A stretch of 64,000 nt of DNA, taken from Saccharothrix tamanrassetensis (GTDB lineage: Bacteria > Actinomycetota > Actinomycetes > Mycobacteriales > Pseudonocardiaceae). This document shows, one piece after another, positions 42,663 to 51,618 of this stretch. Numbering within the stretch: position 1 is the first letter of the stretch; every line of letters starts with the position of its first letter. The position numbers and the translations under genes were made by a program. The notes under the pieces were generated by a model, which did no database searches, had not been told where the DNA came from, and saw nothing but the letters and a program-made list of their open reading frames with translations. The DNA is taken from positions 248,001 to 312,000 of the forward strand of contig NZ_JACHJN010000005.1 of NCBI RefSeq assembly GCF_014203665.1, given 5' to 3'.

Positions 42663-43253
42663 ATGCAGCGACCTGTTGGACTGCGGGAGCGCAAGAAGTT
42701 GGCGACCCGCACCGCTCTGGCCGACGCCGCGCTACGACTCTGCGTCGAGCGCGGCGTCGACGGCGTGACGGTCGAGCAGGTCGCGCACTGCGCCGGGGTC
42801 TCGCTCCGGACGTTCTTCAACTACTTCTCGTCCAAGGAAGAAGCCGTGGTCGCGGGTGACGTGGCGACGGCCGAAGCGCTCGTCCACGCGTTCGCCGAGC
42901 GACCCGGCACCGAACCGGTGCTGGAAGCCCTGCACCGCGCCCTGGTCCAGACCGTCCCCGAACGCATCGACCACGCGAAGGTCGAGCAGTTGCGGGTGCT
43001 GCGTCAGACGCCCTCGCTGCTGCCGCACCTGGTGGCCGCCTTCCACGCCCAGGAACGCGCGCTGGCGAACGTGGTCGCCCAGCGGGTCGGCACCGACCCG
43101 GACGAGGACCTGTACCCGCACATGTTCGCCGCCACCGTGATGGCCACCCTGCGCGCGGTGGCGACCTGGTGGCTGGACGCGGGGGACCGGCGCCCGCTGG
43201 CCGACCTGATCGGGATCATGATCGAGCAGCTGGACGCCGGTTTCGGCCGCTAG
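42663..43253 (+). CDS. TetR-family regulator
   Basis: A 196-aa TetR protein with HTH VTVEQVAHCAGVSLRTFFNYFSSKEEA. ATG at 42663; no strong ribosome site, and the in-frame upstream sequence covers the direct repeats, so this start is preferred. It is convergent with the P450 gene, and their stops overlap on one CTAG. It resembles the TetR at 40227-40832 (for example shared RTFFNYF and KEEAV) and may be a paralogue. Confidence 0.87.
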   Translation: MQRPVGLRERKKLATRTALADAALRLCVERGVDGVTVEQVAHCAGVSLRTFFNYFSSKEEAVVAGDVATAEALVHAFAERPGTEPVLEALHRALVQTVPERIDHAKVEQLRVLRQTPSLLPHLVAAFHAQERALANVVAQRVGTDPDEDLYPHMFAATVMATLRAVATWWLDAGDRRPLADLIGIMIEQLDAGFGR

Positions 43254-44515
43254 GCGTCCCAGGTCACCGGCAGGCTGTGCACGCCGTACACCAGCATGTC
43301 GCTGCGCAGCGGCACCTCCGCGGCGGGCAGGTCCAGCTTCAGGCCGGGCAGCCGCTTGAGCAGCTCGGTGAAGCCCACCACCATCTCCACCCGCGCCAGC
43401 TGCTGGCCCAGGCACTGGTGGACGCCGTGCCCGAACGCCAGGTGCGAGGGGCGCGGCCGGGCCACGTCCAGGGTGTCCGGGTGGTGGTAGTTGCGCGGGT
43501 CGCGGTTGGCCACCGGCACCGAGATGATCACGGTCGAGTCCGCCGGGATCGCCACGCCCGCGATCTCGACGTCCTCCAGCGTGGTGCGGATCGGCCCCAG
43601 GTGCACGATCGACAGGTAGCGCAGCAGCTCCTCCACCGCGCCCTCCACCAGGGACGGGTCGGCGCGCAGCTTCGCCAGCTCCTCCGGGTGCTCCAGCAGC
43701 GCGAACGTGCCCAGCGCCAGCATGTTCGCGGTGGTCTCGTGGCCCGCGATGAGCAGCAGGAGGGAGATGCCGATCAACTCGTCGTCGGTCAGCTCGGGCG
43801 CCGCTTCGATCAGGCCGGACAGCAGGTCGTCGGTCGGCTCGGCGCGCTTCGCCCGCACCAGGCCGAGCATGAACGCCCGCAACTCGTCGGACGCCTTCAG
43901 CAACTCGTCGGTCGGCGCGTTCAGCCGCAGCAGGGTGGACGAGCGTTCCTGGAACTCGGCGCGGTCCTCGTACGCGACGCCGAGCAGCTCGCAGATCACC
44001 AGGGACGGCACCGGCAGGGCGAACGCCCGCACCAGGTCGGCGCTCCGGCCGGAGGCGATCATCGCGTCCAGGTGCTGGGTGACGATCTCGTGGACGCGGG
44101 GCGTCAGCTGCCGCATCCGGCGCACGGTGAACTGCCCGGTGAGCAGCTTGCGGTACCGGGTGTGCTCGGGCGGGTCCATGGTGATGAAGTTGCCCGCGCG
44201 GCCGGACTCGTCGGTGAGCCGGGCGCGCAGTTCCGGCGGCAGCTTGGCCAGCACGCGCCGGCTGCGGAACCGGTCGGAGCTCATCCGGGGGTCGGCGAGC
44301 ACGGCGCGCGCCTCGTCGTGGCCGGTGACCAGCCACGCGGGATCGCCGTCGCCCATGGTGACCTGGTGAACAGGGCCCTGCGCGCCCAGTTCGGCCTGGT
44401 GCGCCGCCGGGTCGAACGGGCAGCCCGGGGTGCGTTCGTTGTACTCGGCCGGCAGCCGTAAGGCCAGCCGGTCCTGGCTCGGAGCGCGGTCTTCGGAGGC
44501 GGTGGAGCTGGTCAT
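43250..44515 (-). CDS. Cytochrome P450
   Basis: A 421-aa soluble bacterial P450. The I-helix motif AGHETT, the K-helix EELLRY and the haem-binding AFGHGVHQCLGQQLAR (Cys near residue 367) are present. It would insert oxygen from O2 into a substrate using ferredoxin and reductase encoded elsewhere; no ferredoxin gene is adjacent. ATG at 44515 follows AAGGA. It sits beside efflux pumps and regulators, so a role in xenobiotic or antibiotic modification is inferred. No polyketide or peptide genes are near. Confidence 0.95.
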   Translation of the reverse strand: MTSSTASEDRAPSQDRLALRLPAEYNERTPGCPFDPAAHQAELGAQGPVHQVTMGDGDPAWLVTGHDEARAVLADPRMSSDRFRSRRVLAKLPPELRARLTDESGRAGNFITMDPPEHTRYRKLLTGQFTVRRMRQLTPRVHEIVTQHLDAMIASGRSADLVRAFALPVPSLVICELLGVAYEDRAEFQERSSTLLRLNAPTDELLKASDELRAFMLGLVRAKRAEPTDDLLSGLIEAAPELTDDELIGISLLLLIAGHETTANMLALGTFALLEHPEELAKLRADPSLVEGAVEELLRYLSIVHLGPIRTTLEDVEIAGVAIPADSTVIISVPVANRDPRNYHHPDTLDVARPRPSHLAFGHGVHQCLGQQLARVEMVVGFTELLKRLPGLKLDLPAAEVPLRSDMLVYGVHSLPVTWDA

Positions 44516-44607
44516 CCGTGGATCCTTTTCCCGACTCCGGGTGACCGGGTCGCTGCTCAGGGTGTTGGTAACCCACGGTACCAAGATGTGCACAACGTGC
44601 AGCTTTT

Positions 44608-45159
44608 TTACGACAACGCCTCGGTGACCCACTCCGCGAGCGTCCGGTCGGGGTGTTCCAGCCAGTGCCGGGTGGCCGCACGCAGGGCGGCCAGGAACGT
44701 CGCGGCGAGCACCTTGGACCGCAGTTCATCGGCCCCGCGCGGACCGAGTTCGGCGGCCAGCTCGCGTTCGACGGCCGCGTAGGCGGCGACCTGGTGGGCG
44801 ATCAGGCTCGGGTGCCCGCGCAGCAGTCGTCGTTGCGCCACCCACGCCGGGTCCAGGCGGTCGCTCTCGGCGAGCAGGGCCGTGGCGGCCCGGGTCAGCG
44901 CGGTCCGCGGCGGCTCGTCCGCCGGGCGTTCGCGCACCAGGTCGAGCAGTCGGCGCAGGCGCAGCAGGTCGCCGTAGAAGATCGCCTCTTCCTTGCCCGC
45001 GAAGTGGTTGGAGAACGTCCGGCGGGAGACGTCGGCGGCGTCCGCGATCGACTCGACGGTGACCCGGTCCGGACCGTGCTCCAGCGCCAGCCGCAGGGCG
45101 GCCTGGTGCAGGGCCAGTCGGGTGGCCGACTTCCTGCGCTCGCGCGGCCCGTTGTCCAT
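44608..45159 (-). CDS. TetR-family regulator
   Basis: A 183-aa TetR with HTH VTVESIADAADVSRRTFSNHFAGKEEA. It is transcribed toward the P450 gene (92 bp upstream of it), and divergent from the MarR/exporter operon. The 92-bp gap contains TTGGTA-N8-TACCAA (44565-44584), a possible operator before P450. ATG at 45159 has only a weak GGA upstream. Confidence 0.85.
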   Translation of the reverse strand: MDNGPRERRKSATRLALHQAALRLALEHGPDRVTVESIADAADVSRRTFSNHFAGKEEAIFYGDLLRLRRLLDLVRERPADEPPRTALTRAATALLAESDRLDPAWVAQRRLLRGHPSLIAHQVAAYAAVERELAAELGPRGADELRSKVLAATFLAALRAATRHWLEHPDRTLAEWVTEALS

Positions 45160-45191
45160 CGAGATCCACGTTACTCGATTTCCCACTGGGC

Positions 45192-45240
45192 AAACTTGCA
45201 CGTTGGGCAAGTTTAATAGATGCTTGTAGTAAGCAAGCAT
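45192..45240. promoter_or_regulatory. Two operator-like palindromes between divergent TetR and MarR genes
   Basis: First palindrome: AAACTTGC-N7-GCAAGTTT (45192-45214). Second: ATGCTTG-N7-CAAGCAT (45220-45240), just 20 bp before the MarR start. Each could serve one of the two divergent regulators. The first shares the AAACTTGC half with the palindrome region before the TetR at 40227 (CAAACTTGCA). Confidence 0.6.
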
Positions 45241-45259
45241 TCTCGGGGAAGGGGTCGAC

Positions 45260-45724
45260 GTGGACACCAGCCCGTACCACGGTGAACTCGTAGAGCGGCT
45301 GCGCGAGCTGCTGAAGATCGCGCGGATGGTGCGCCACCAGCGCTCCGACCGGTACCCGCCGGTGCCGACCGGGCTGGTCGGCACGCTCACGCTGATCGAC
45401 CGGGCGGCCGGCTGCCACGCCAAGGAACTGGCGCGGCGCACCGGGCTCGACCCGTCGACCGTCAGCCGGGCGGTGGCCGCGCTGGTCGCGGACGGGTTGG
45501 TGGAGCGGCGGGCCGATCCGGACGACGGACGGGCCAGCGTGCTGGTCGTCACCGCCGCCGGCCACGCCGTTCTCGCCGAGGCGCGGGGCTGGTACGCGGA
45601 CCTGCTGAACCGGGCGCTCGCGAACTGGTCGCCGAGCGAGGTCGAGGCGTTGACCTCGGCGCTCGGCCGGCTGAACACCGACGTCGAAGGAGCCCTGGGC
45701 TCCACTTTGGAGGCCGCTCGATGA
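45260..45724 (+). CDS. MarR-family regulator
   Basis: A 154-aa winged-helix regulator (HAKELARRTGLDPSTVSRAVAALVADGLVERRADPDDGRA). GTG at 45260 has GGGGAAGGGG upstream. The stop overlaps the exporter ATG (ATGA). It probably represses itself and the exporter through the palindrome just before it. Confidence 0.9.
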   Translation: MDTSPYHGELVERLRELLKIARMVRHQRSDRYPPVPTGLVGTLTLIDRAAGCHAKELARRTGLDPSTVSRAVAALVADGLVERRADPDDGRASVLVVTAAGHAVLAEARGWYADLLNRALANWSPSEVEALTSALGRLNTDVEGALGSTLEAAR

Positions 45725-47295
45725 GTGCCGCACCTGCCACCGGCTCGGCCGGCGCCGCGCCGATGAGCCACCGGCAGATCCTGGAAGCGCTCAGCGGTCT
45801 GCTGCTCGTGCTGTTCGTGGCCATGCTCAGCAGCACCGTGGTGTCCACCGCGCTGCCGCAGATCATCGGCGCGCTGGACGGCTCGCAGACCCAGTACACC
45901 TGGGTCGTCACGGCGACCCTGCTCACCGCGACCGCGTCCACGCCCATCTGGGGCAAGCTGGCGGACCTGTTCGACAAGAAGACCATGGTCCAGGTCGCCA
46001 TCGTGATCTTCGCGGTCGGCTCGGTGATCAGCGGCTTCGCGCAGAACGCCGAACAGCTCATCGCCGCCCGCGCGTTCCAGGGCATCGGGGTGGGCGGTCT
46101 GCAGGCGCTGGTGCAGGTGGTGATCGCGGCGATGATCCCGCCGCGCGAGCGCGGCCGGTACAACGGCTACCTCGGCGCGGTGATGGCGGTGGCGACGGTC
46201 GGCGGCCCGCTGCTCGGCGGCCTGATCGTGGACACCTCGTGGCTGGGCTGGCGCTGGTGCTTCTTCATCGGCGTGCCGGTCGCGGTGCTCGCGCTGTTCG
46301 TGCTGCAGGCGACGCTGAAGGTGCGGAGCGTGCGGCGGCCGGGCGTGAAGATCGACTACCTGGGCGCGACGCTGATCGCCGCCGGCGTGTCGGTGCTGCT
46401 CATCTGGGTCTCGTTCGTGGACGACTCGTTCGCCTGGGTGTCGTGGCAGAGCGGCGCGATGGTGGGCGGCTCGCTGGCGCTGCTGGGGCTGGCCGTGTTC
46501 GTGGAGTCGCGGGCGGCGGAACCGGTGGTGCCGCTGGAGGTCGTGCGGCGGCGGACGACGGCGCTGGCGATCCTGGCCAGCCTCGCGGTGGGCATGGCGA
46601 TGTTCGGCGGCGCGGTGTTCCTGGGCCAGTACTTCCAGATCGGGCGGGGCTACACGCCGACCGAAGCCGGGTTGCTGACCATCCCGATGATGGCCGGCGT
46701 GCTGGGCGCGTCGATCGTCAGCGGGCGGCTGATCACCCGCACCGGGCGGGTCAAGCCCTACATCGTGGCGGGCGCGGTCACGCTGGTCGTGGGCTTCGCG
46801 CTGCTGGGCATGATCGACCACGAGACGTCGCTGGTGCTGGTCGGCGGCGCGATGTTGCTGGTGGGCGTCGGCGTGGGCATGAGCATGCAGAACCTGGTGC
46901 TGGCGGTGCAGAACACCGTGCCGCTGCGGGACATCGGGTCGGCCAGCGCGACCATCGCGTTCTTCCGCTCGCTGGGCGGCACGATCGGGGTGTCGGTGCT
47001 GGGCGCGGTGCTGGCCCGGGACGTGCGGGACCGCATCACCGAGGGCCTCGCGGCGGCCGGCTACCCGAGCACGGGCGGCGGCAGCGGCAGCGGCAGCCTC
47101 AACCTCACCGCCCTGCCGGAGGGGGTGCAGCACATCGTGCGCGCGGCCTACGGCGACTCGACCGGGCACATCTTCCTGATCTCGGCGGGCATCGGGGTGG
47201 TGGGCGTGATCGCGGCTCTGCTGCTGCGGCCGATCACCCTGCGGTCCAGCCTGGACCTGGCCGAGGTCGAGGCCGAGGTCAAGACCGGCGTGTGA
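45721..47295 (+). CDS. DHA2 (14-TM) MFS drug exporter
   Basis: A 524-aa EmrB/QacA-type pump with IWGKLADLFDKK and GAVMAVATVGGPLLGG motifs, about 14 membrane segments and a Gly/Ser-rich external loop (GGGSGSGS). Very similar to the exporter at 40858-42411; both end their loops with a conserved LPxxxxxIV segment. Followed by a strong terminator. Substrate unknown. Confidence 0.93.
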   Translation: MSAAPATGSAGAAPMSHRQILEALSGLLLVLFVAMLSSTVVSTALPQIIGALDGSQTQYTWVVTATLLTATASTPIWGKLADLFDKKTMVQVAIVIFAVGSVISGFAQNAEQLIAARAFQGIGVGGLQALVQVVIAAMIPPRERGRYNGYLGAVMAVATVGGPLLGGLIVDTSWLGWRWCFFIGVPVAVLALFVLQATLKVRSVRRPGVKIDYLGATLIAAGVSVLLIWVSFVDDSFAWVSWQSGAMVGGSLALLGLAVFVESRAAEPVVPLEVVRRRTTALAILASLAVGMAMFGGAVFLGQYFQIGRGYTPTEAGLLTIPMMAGVLGASIVSGRLITRTGRVKPYIVAGAVTLVVGFALLGMIDHETSLVLVGGAMLLVGVGVGMSMQNLVLAVQNTVPLRDIGSASATIAFFRSLGGTIGVSVLGAVLARDVRDRITEGLAAAGYPSTGGGSGSGSLNLTALPEGVQHIVRAAYGDSTGHIFLISAGIGVVGVIAALLLRPITLRSSLDLAEVEAEVKTGV

Positions 47296-47305
47296 GCCGG
47301 ACCGA

Positions 47306-47341
47306 CGAGGGGGTGGGCGTCGGCGGACGCCCACCCCCTCG
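47306..47341. terminator. Hairpin terminator
   Basis: Perfect 16-bp stem with a 4-nt loop (GGCG), between the convergent exporter and beta-propeller genes. Confidence 0.8.
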
Positions 47342-47346
47342 CGCGG

Positions 47347-48309
47347 TCAGCAGTCCAGGGTGACGATCGAGATGCTGGCCGACCCGGTGTTGGCCACCAG
47401 GATGTAGCGCTTGCCCGGTCCCGACGCGGTGTAGCGGGGGTCCGCGCCCAGGGCGACCTCGCCGACGATCTTGTTCGTGCGGGTGTCGACCGTGTTGAGC
47501 GTGCCGGAGCCGGAGTTCGTCACGTAGAGGATCCGGTCGCCGGCGTGCAGCGCGAGGCCGCGCGGGTTCTTCCCCACGGTGATGGTCGCCGTGACCGCGT
47601 TGCGACGGGCGTCGATGACCGACACCGTGCCGCCGATGGTGTTGGTGACGTAGACCGTGCGGTTGTCCGGGGTCACCAGGATGCCGCGCGGTTCGTCGCC
47701 GACCGGGATGGTCGCGGTGACCTTCCTGGCCTCCGCGTCGACCACCGAGACGTTGTCCGAGTCGGAGTTCGCGACGTAGGCGACCCTGCCCCCGGGGGCG
47801 AACGAGATGCCGCGCGGCGCGGTGCCGACCGGGATGGTGGCGATCACCGACTGGGTCCTGGTGCCGATGACGGTGACGGCGTTCGACGCGGTGCTGCTGA
47901 CCCAGACCTCGCGGCCGTCCGGGGTCGCCGCGGCCAGTCGGGGCGCGTCGCCCACCGGGATGGTCTTCACCACCTTCCGGTCCTCGGTGTCGATGACCGA
48001 CACGTTGTCGGAGTCGCGGTTGGCGATGTAGGCGAACCGGCCGCGCCGGTCGAACGCCACGCCGTAGGGGAACGAGCCGACCGGGATGGTGGCCACCACG
48101 GCGCGGCGGCGGACGTCGATCACGGACACCGTGTTGGAGCCCGCGTTGGACGCGTAGGCGAAGCGGTAGTCGGGGGTGAACGCCGCCGTGCGCGGGTTGA
48201 GGCCCACGGCGATGGTGTCGACGACGACCGGCTTTCCCGTCGCGGCCACGGCGGTGGCCGGGGTCGCGACGAGCAGCACGGCGATCAGCAGGGCTAGGCG
48301 GTGCAACAA
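47347..48309 (-). CDS. YVTN-type beta-propeller secreted protein
   Basis: A 320-aa protein with a signal peptide (LALLIAVLLVATPATAVAA) and seven repeats of about 42 residues built on NTVSVIDxRxxxVxATIPVG. These propellers often occur in surface proteins and bind ligands or proteins. TTG at 48309 is chosen because AAGGA lies six bases upstream and no ATG/GTG fits the signal peptide. It starts 11 bp after the DoxX gene, so the two form an operon. Confidence 0.85.
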   Translation of the reverse strand: MLHRLALLIAVLLVATPATAVAATGKPVVVDTIAVGLNPRTAAFTPDYRFAYASNAGSNTVSVIDVRRRAVVATIPVGSFPYGVAFDRRGRFAYIANRDSDNVSVIDTEDRKVVKTIPVGDAPRLAAATPDGREVWVSSTASNAVTVIGTRTQSVIATIPVGTAPRGISFAPGGRVAYVANSDSDNVSVVDAEARKVTATIPVGDEPRGILVTPDNRTVYVTNTIGGTVSVIDARRNAVTATITVGKNPRGLALHAGDRILYVTNSGSGTLNTVDTRTNKIVGEVALGADPRYTASGPGKRYILVANTGSASISIVTLDC

Positions 48310-48320
48310 CGGTAGTCCTT

Positions 48321-49202
48321 TCAGGCGCCGGACCGGATTCGGTCGCGGGCCGCCGCGTAGGTGGCCGCGCCGATGATCAGCACGAGCGGCAACACGTAGT
48401 CGCCGTCCCGTTCCACGAATTGGAACCACTCCTGGCCGACCAGCGGCCGGAGCAATTCGGTGGCGAGTTTCCAGCCGAGCACGAACCACAGCAGCGGCTT
48501 GGCCGGACGGACCAGCACGGCCAGTCCGAGGAGTATCTCGAACGTCCCGAAGACGACCATCAGGTTCGCCGAGTCCACCCCGGCGCGGTCGACGCCGAAG
48601 AATTCGAAGAACTTGTACCAATACGCCTTCTGCTCGAACGCGCCGAATCCGCCGTGCCCGATCAGCAGCAACGCGAGGCCGCCGCGGGCCGCCCAGTGGA
48701 CGCCGACGTGCGCCCGGTCGGAGACGGTGGCGGGCAGCTCGCCCTTGCTCAGCCAGCCGCGCACCGACCACCCGCCGAAGCCGACCAGGATGAGCATGGC
48801 GAGCGGCATCCCGTAGTTGCCGCCGCGCTCCAGGAACTCCCACCAGCCCTCGCCTACCATCGGCCGCAGCAGCGCGGTGAACACGCCCCACACCGTGGCG
48901 TGCAGCAACACGATGCGGGCGGGCCAGAACAGCACGATCAGGCCGACCGTGATGTCGACCGCACCGGTCAGGTACATCATGTAGTCCACGGCGGCGTCCG
49001 CGGAGATGCCGAACAGGTCGTAGTAGGGCAGCCACGCGCGTGACCGGCTCAGGCCGGCCCAGCCGTGACCGAGGTATTCGACCGCGACGCCGATGCGCAG
49101 CAGCCAGTAGAGCTTGGTGACCACCGGGGTCTGCGCCCACTTCTCCCGAAGCGTCCTTCCGGTGGTCCCCCCAGGGGTCGTACTGATTATCTGGTCGGTC
49201 AC
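48321..49202 (-). CDS. DoxX-family membrane protein
   Basis: A 293-aa membrane protein with about eight hydrophobic segments, arranged as two related halves: LYWLLRIGVAVEYLGHGW..., GGLALLLIGHGGFGAF.... DoxX-like proteins act with redox or sulfur enzymes in the membrane. GTG at 49202 has TGGGG upstream. Transcribed with the beta-propeller gene. A CRP-like site lies about 100 bp upstream. Confidence 0.82.
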   Translation of the reverse strand: MTDQIISTTPGGTTGRTLREKWAQTPVVTKLYWLLRIGVAVEYLGHGWAGLSRSRAWLPYYDLFGISADAAVDYMMYLTGAVDITVGLIVLFWPARIVLLHATVWGVFTALLRPMVGEGWWEFLERGGNYGMPLAMLILVGFGGWSVRGWLSKGELPATVSDRAHVGVHWAARGGLALLLIGHGGFGAFEQKAYWYKFFEFFGVDRAGVDSANLMVVFGTFEILLGLAVLVRPAKPLLWFVLGWKLATELLRPLVGQEWFQFVERDGDYVLPLVLIIGAATYAAARDRIRSGA

Positions 49203-49546
49203 GATTACCCCATTCGCCGAGGGGTGGTCAAGCTGACCGGGATGAACGTACGGAAACTTGTGCGCGGTGCCATCGCCGCAATGCACCAATTCGCTACGTG
49301 ATCTGAATCACACCATAAACACAGCTAACGATAAATTGGGCGCGAAAAACCTGCCCCGATCTTCGAAGATAAACGTGCCGCATTTTCGGGACGTGTTGTC
49401 CCGCCGCGCCGGCGCAGGTCGGGTGCCGGTGCGGGAGCACGGTGCGGGGATGTCTCGGGTGGGCCGGTCTGGTCTGGGGGCCTCCGCGGGTTCATGGTGT
49501 GGACGACCGTTGACCGAAGCGAACCACCTCAGTGAGGATTGCCTCA
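49203..49546. other. 344-bp intergenic region with CRP-like site
   Basis: No credible gene. It contains GTGATCTGAATCAC (49298-49311), a GTGA-N6-TCAC palindrome like CRP/GlxR sites, and a perfect 12-bp palindrome ATCTTCGAAGAT (49359-49370). The region separates the divergent DoxX and ArsR-type genes and is more AT-rich than the coding sequence. Near the right end TGAGG-N4-CCTCA (49533-49546) abuts the ArsR start. Confidence 0.6.
49533..49546. promoter_or_regulatory. Putative ArsR operator at the start codon
   Basis: TGAGG-ATTG-CCTCA is a short inverted repeat directly before the ATG, overlapping its GAGGA ribosome site. A partly overlapping CCTCA-N1-TGAGG (49527-49537) precedes it. Binding by the ArsR-like product would block translation or transcription. 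Confidence 0.45.
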
Positions 49547-50218
49547 ATGGACATTGACGCCAACCTCCGCCGGCGGGCCGCGGTGCACCAAGCGCTGTCC
49601 GACCCGGTCCGCCTCGGCATCGTCGACCTGCTCGCGGTCGGCGACCGGTCGCCCGGCGAGCTCGCGCACGCCTTCGACCTCACCTCCAACCTGCTCGCCC
49701 ACCACCTCAAGGTGCTGCGCGACGTGCGGCTGGTGGTGCGCACCCGCTCGCACGGCGACGGCCGGCGCGCCTACGTGCGACTGCTGCCCGACGCACTGGA
49801 CGGCCTGCGGCCGGTCCCGTCGGTCACCGCGCCGCGCGTGGTGTTCGTCTGCACCCGCAACGCCGCCCGGTCGCCGCTGGCCGCCGCCGTGTGGAGCGAG
49901 CGCAGCGACATCCCGGTCACCTCCGCCGGCACCCACCCCGGCCCGCGGCTGAACCCGCGCGCGATCAGCACCGCCCGTCGGCACGGCCTGCGACTCGAAC
50001 GCGACCGCACCGCGGACATCGGTGACGTGGTGCGGCCGGACGACCTGGTGGTGGCGGTGTGCGACAACGCCTACGAGGAGCTGGGGCCGGACGACCGGCG
50101 CGTGCACTGGTCCGTGCCCGACCCCGGCCCGGTCGACACCGACGAGGTCTTCGAGGACGTGTTGGCGCAGCTCACCGAACGCGTCGACCGGCTGGCCGCG
50201 ATCGCGAGGGCCTCGTGA
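49547..50218 (+). CDS. ArsR regulator fused to arsenate reductase-like (LMW phosphatase) domain
   Basis: A 223-aa fusion. Residues 1-85 are a winged-helix ArsR domain (LAHAFDLTSNLLAHHLKVLRDVRLV). Residues about 96-220 are a low-molecular-weight phosphatase/arsenate reductase fold with an intact C-X5-R-S loop (VCTRNAARS, Cys near 102) and the DP general-acid loop near 190 (SVPDPGP). Such a fusion could sense and reduce an oxyanion, or use the phosphatase fold as a sensor. ATG 49547 follows GAGGA. The stop overlaps the chromate transporter start (GTGA). No ArsB/Acr3 pump is adjacent. Confidence 0.88.
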   Translation: MDIDANLRRRAAVHQALSDPVRLGIVDLLAVGDRSPGELAHAFDLTSNLLAHHLKVLRDVRLVVRTRSHGDGRRAYVRLLPDALDGLRPVPSVTAPRVVFVCTRNAARSPLAAAVWSERSDIPVTSAGTHPGPRLNPRAISTARRHGLRLERDRTADIGDVVRPDDLVVAVCDNAYEELGPDDRRVHWSVPDPGPVDTDEVFEDVLAQLTERVDRLAAIARAS

Positions 50219-51339
50219 CCCGGGTGGGCCTGGGCACCATCGCCCGCGAGTGGGGCCGGATCGGGTGCATCGGCTTCGGCGGACCGCCCGCGCACATCTC
50301 GCTGCTGCGCGACCTGTGCGTGACGCGGCGGAAGTGGCTCGACGAAGCCGAGTTCGAGGAGGGCATCGCGGCCACCAACCTGCTGCCCGGCCCGGCGTCG
50401 ACCCAGTTGGCGATCCTGTGCGCGTGGCGGCTGCGCGGCACGGCGGGCGCGCTGGTCGGCGGGTTCTGCTTCATCGTGCCCGGCCTGGTGCTGATCCTGG
50501 CGCTGGCCGCGCTGTTCCTCGCCGCCGACCCGCCGCCGTGGGTGCTCGGCGCTGCGGCGGGCGCGGGAGCCGCCGTGCCCGCCGTCGCCCTGCACGCCGC
50601 GTGGGGGCTGATCCCGGGCAGTTGGCGTCGGGTCGGGGCGGTGCGGGCGGCTCGGGTGCGGTGGGTCGGGTACCTGGCGGCGGGCGCGGTGGCGGCGGCG
50701 GTCACCGGGCCGTGGCTGGTGCTCGTGCTGGTCGCGGCCGGGATCGTCGAGATCACCGTGCACGCGCCGTCGGGCAGGCGGACCGCGTGGCCGGTGGTGC
50801 TCGCGCTGCCTGCCGCGAGCGGGGGACTGGTCGCCGTCGCGTGGGTCGCGGCCAAGGTCGGCGCGCTGTCCTACGGGGGCGGGTTCGTCATCATCCCGAT
50901 GATGCAGCAGGACGCCGTGCACACCTACGGGTGGATGACCGACGCGCAGTTCCTCAACGCGGTGGCGCTGGGCCAGATCACGCCCGGACCGGTTGTGCAG
51001 ACCGTCGCCGTGGTGGGGTTCGCCGCCGCCGGGCTGGTCGGTGGGCTGCTCGCCGCCGTGGTCGCGTTCGCGCCGTCCTTCGCGTTCGTCATCTTCGCCG
51101 GTCCCCGCCTGGAACGCCTGCGGCACAACGGGAAAGCGCAGGCCTTCCTGACCGGCGCGGGCACGGCGGCGATCGGCGCCATCGCCGGCTCGACGCTCCC
51201 GCTGACCGCGTCACTGCACACGAACTGGCAGTTCGTCGTCCTCGCCGCCGCTCTCGGCTGGCTGCTGGTGCTGCGCCGGGGCGTGGTCACCGCGTTGCTG
51301 GCCGCGGGCGTGGTGGGTGCGCTCGTCGCCCTTTCCTGA
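50215..51339 (+). CDS. chrA: Chromate transporter (CHR family, ChrA)
   Basis: A 374-aa membrane protein with the two CHR-type repeats: GFGGPPAHISLLRDL...ATNLLPGPASTQLA and LSYGGGFVIIPMMQQDAV...QITPGPVVQT. CHR proteins export chromate or take part in sulfate-like anion exchange. It overlaps the ArsR/reductase fusion, suggesting control by oxyanion stress. About ten membrane segments are likely. Confidence 0.92.
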   Translation: MTRVGLGTIAREWGRIGCIGFGGPPAHISLLRDLCVTRRKWLDEAEFEEGIAATNLLPGPASTQLAILCAWRLRGTAGALVGGFCFIVPGLVLILALAALFLAADPPPWVLGAAAGAGAAVPAVALHAAWGLIPGSWRRVGAVRAARVRWVGYLAAGAVAAAVTGPWLVLVLVAAGIVEITVHAPSGRRTAWPVVLALPAASGGLVAVAWVAAKVGALSYGGGFVIIPMMQQDAVHTYGWMTDAQFLNAVALGQITPGPVVQTVAVVGFAAAGLVGGLLAAVVAFAPSFAFVIFAGPRLERLRHNGKAQAFLTGAGTAAIGAIAGSTLPLTASLHTNWQFVVLAAALGWLLVLRRGVVTALLAAGVVGALVALS

Positions 51340-51454
51340 GCGGATCCGCCGACGCGCTGCGGTCCGCCTGCGCCATGCGCGGCCGGCCGGCCGCGCGGAG
51401 CCGTGCGGCAGGACCGTCCCAGGCCGACGGTCGACCGTGAGCGGTCGCCGCGAC

Positions 51455-51498
51455 GAGGTCCGGTGTCGTACCGGAACGGGCGTGGCTCACCGGACCTC
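51455..51498. terminator. Hairpin terminator after chrA
   Basis: Perfect 11-bp stem GAGGTCCGGTG / CACCGGACCTC with a 22-nt loop, in the gap before the repeat protein gene. Confidence 0.6.
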
Positions 51499-51618
51499 GG
51501 CCGGTGCCGGCCTCCGACGTCCGGGGTGTTCCGCATCGGGGCGTAGGGAACGGCGACTATGCACCGTTAGCATCGCGACACCCCGGTGCTGCCGGCACCG
51601 GGCGATAGGGGGATGGGG

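Noticed and set aside
49258..49557. 99-aa plus-strand frame before the ArsR fusion
   Set aside because: No ribosome site, no family and mixed composition; it covers promoter-like palindromes.
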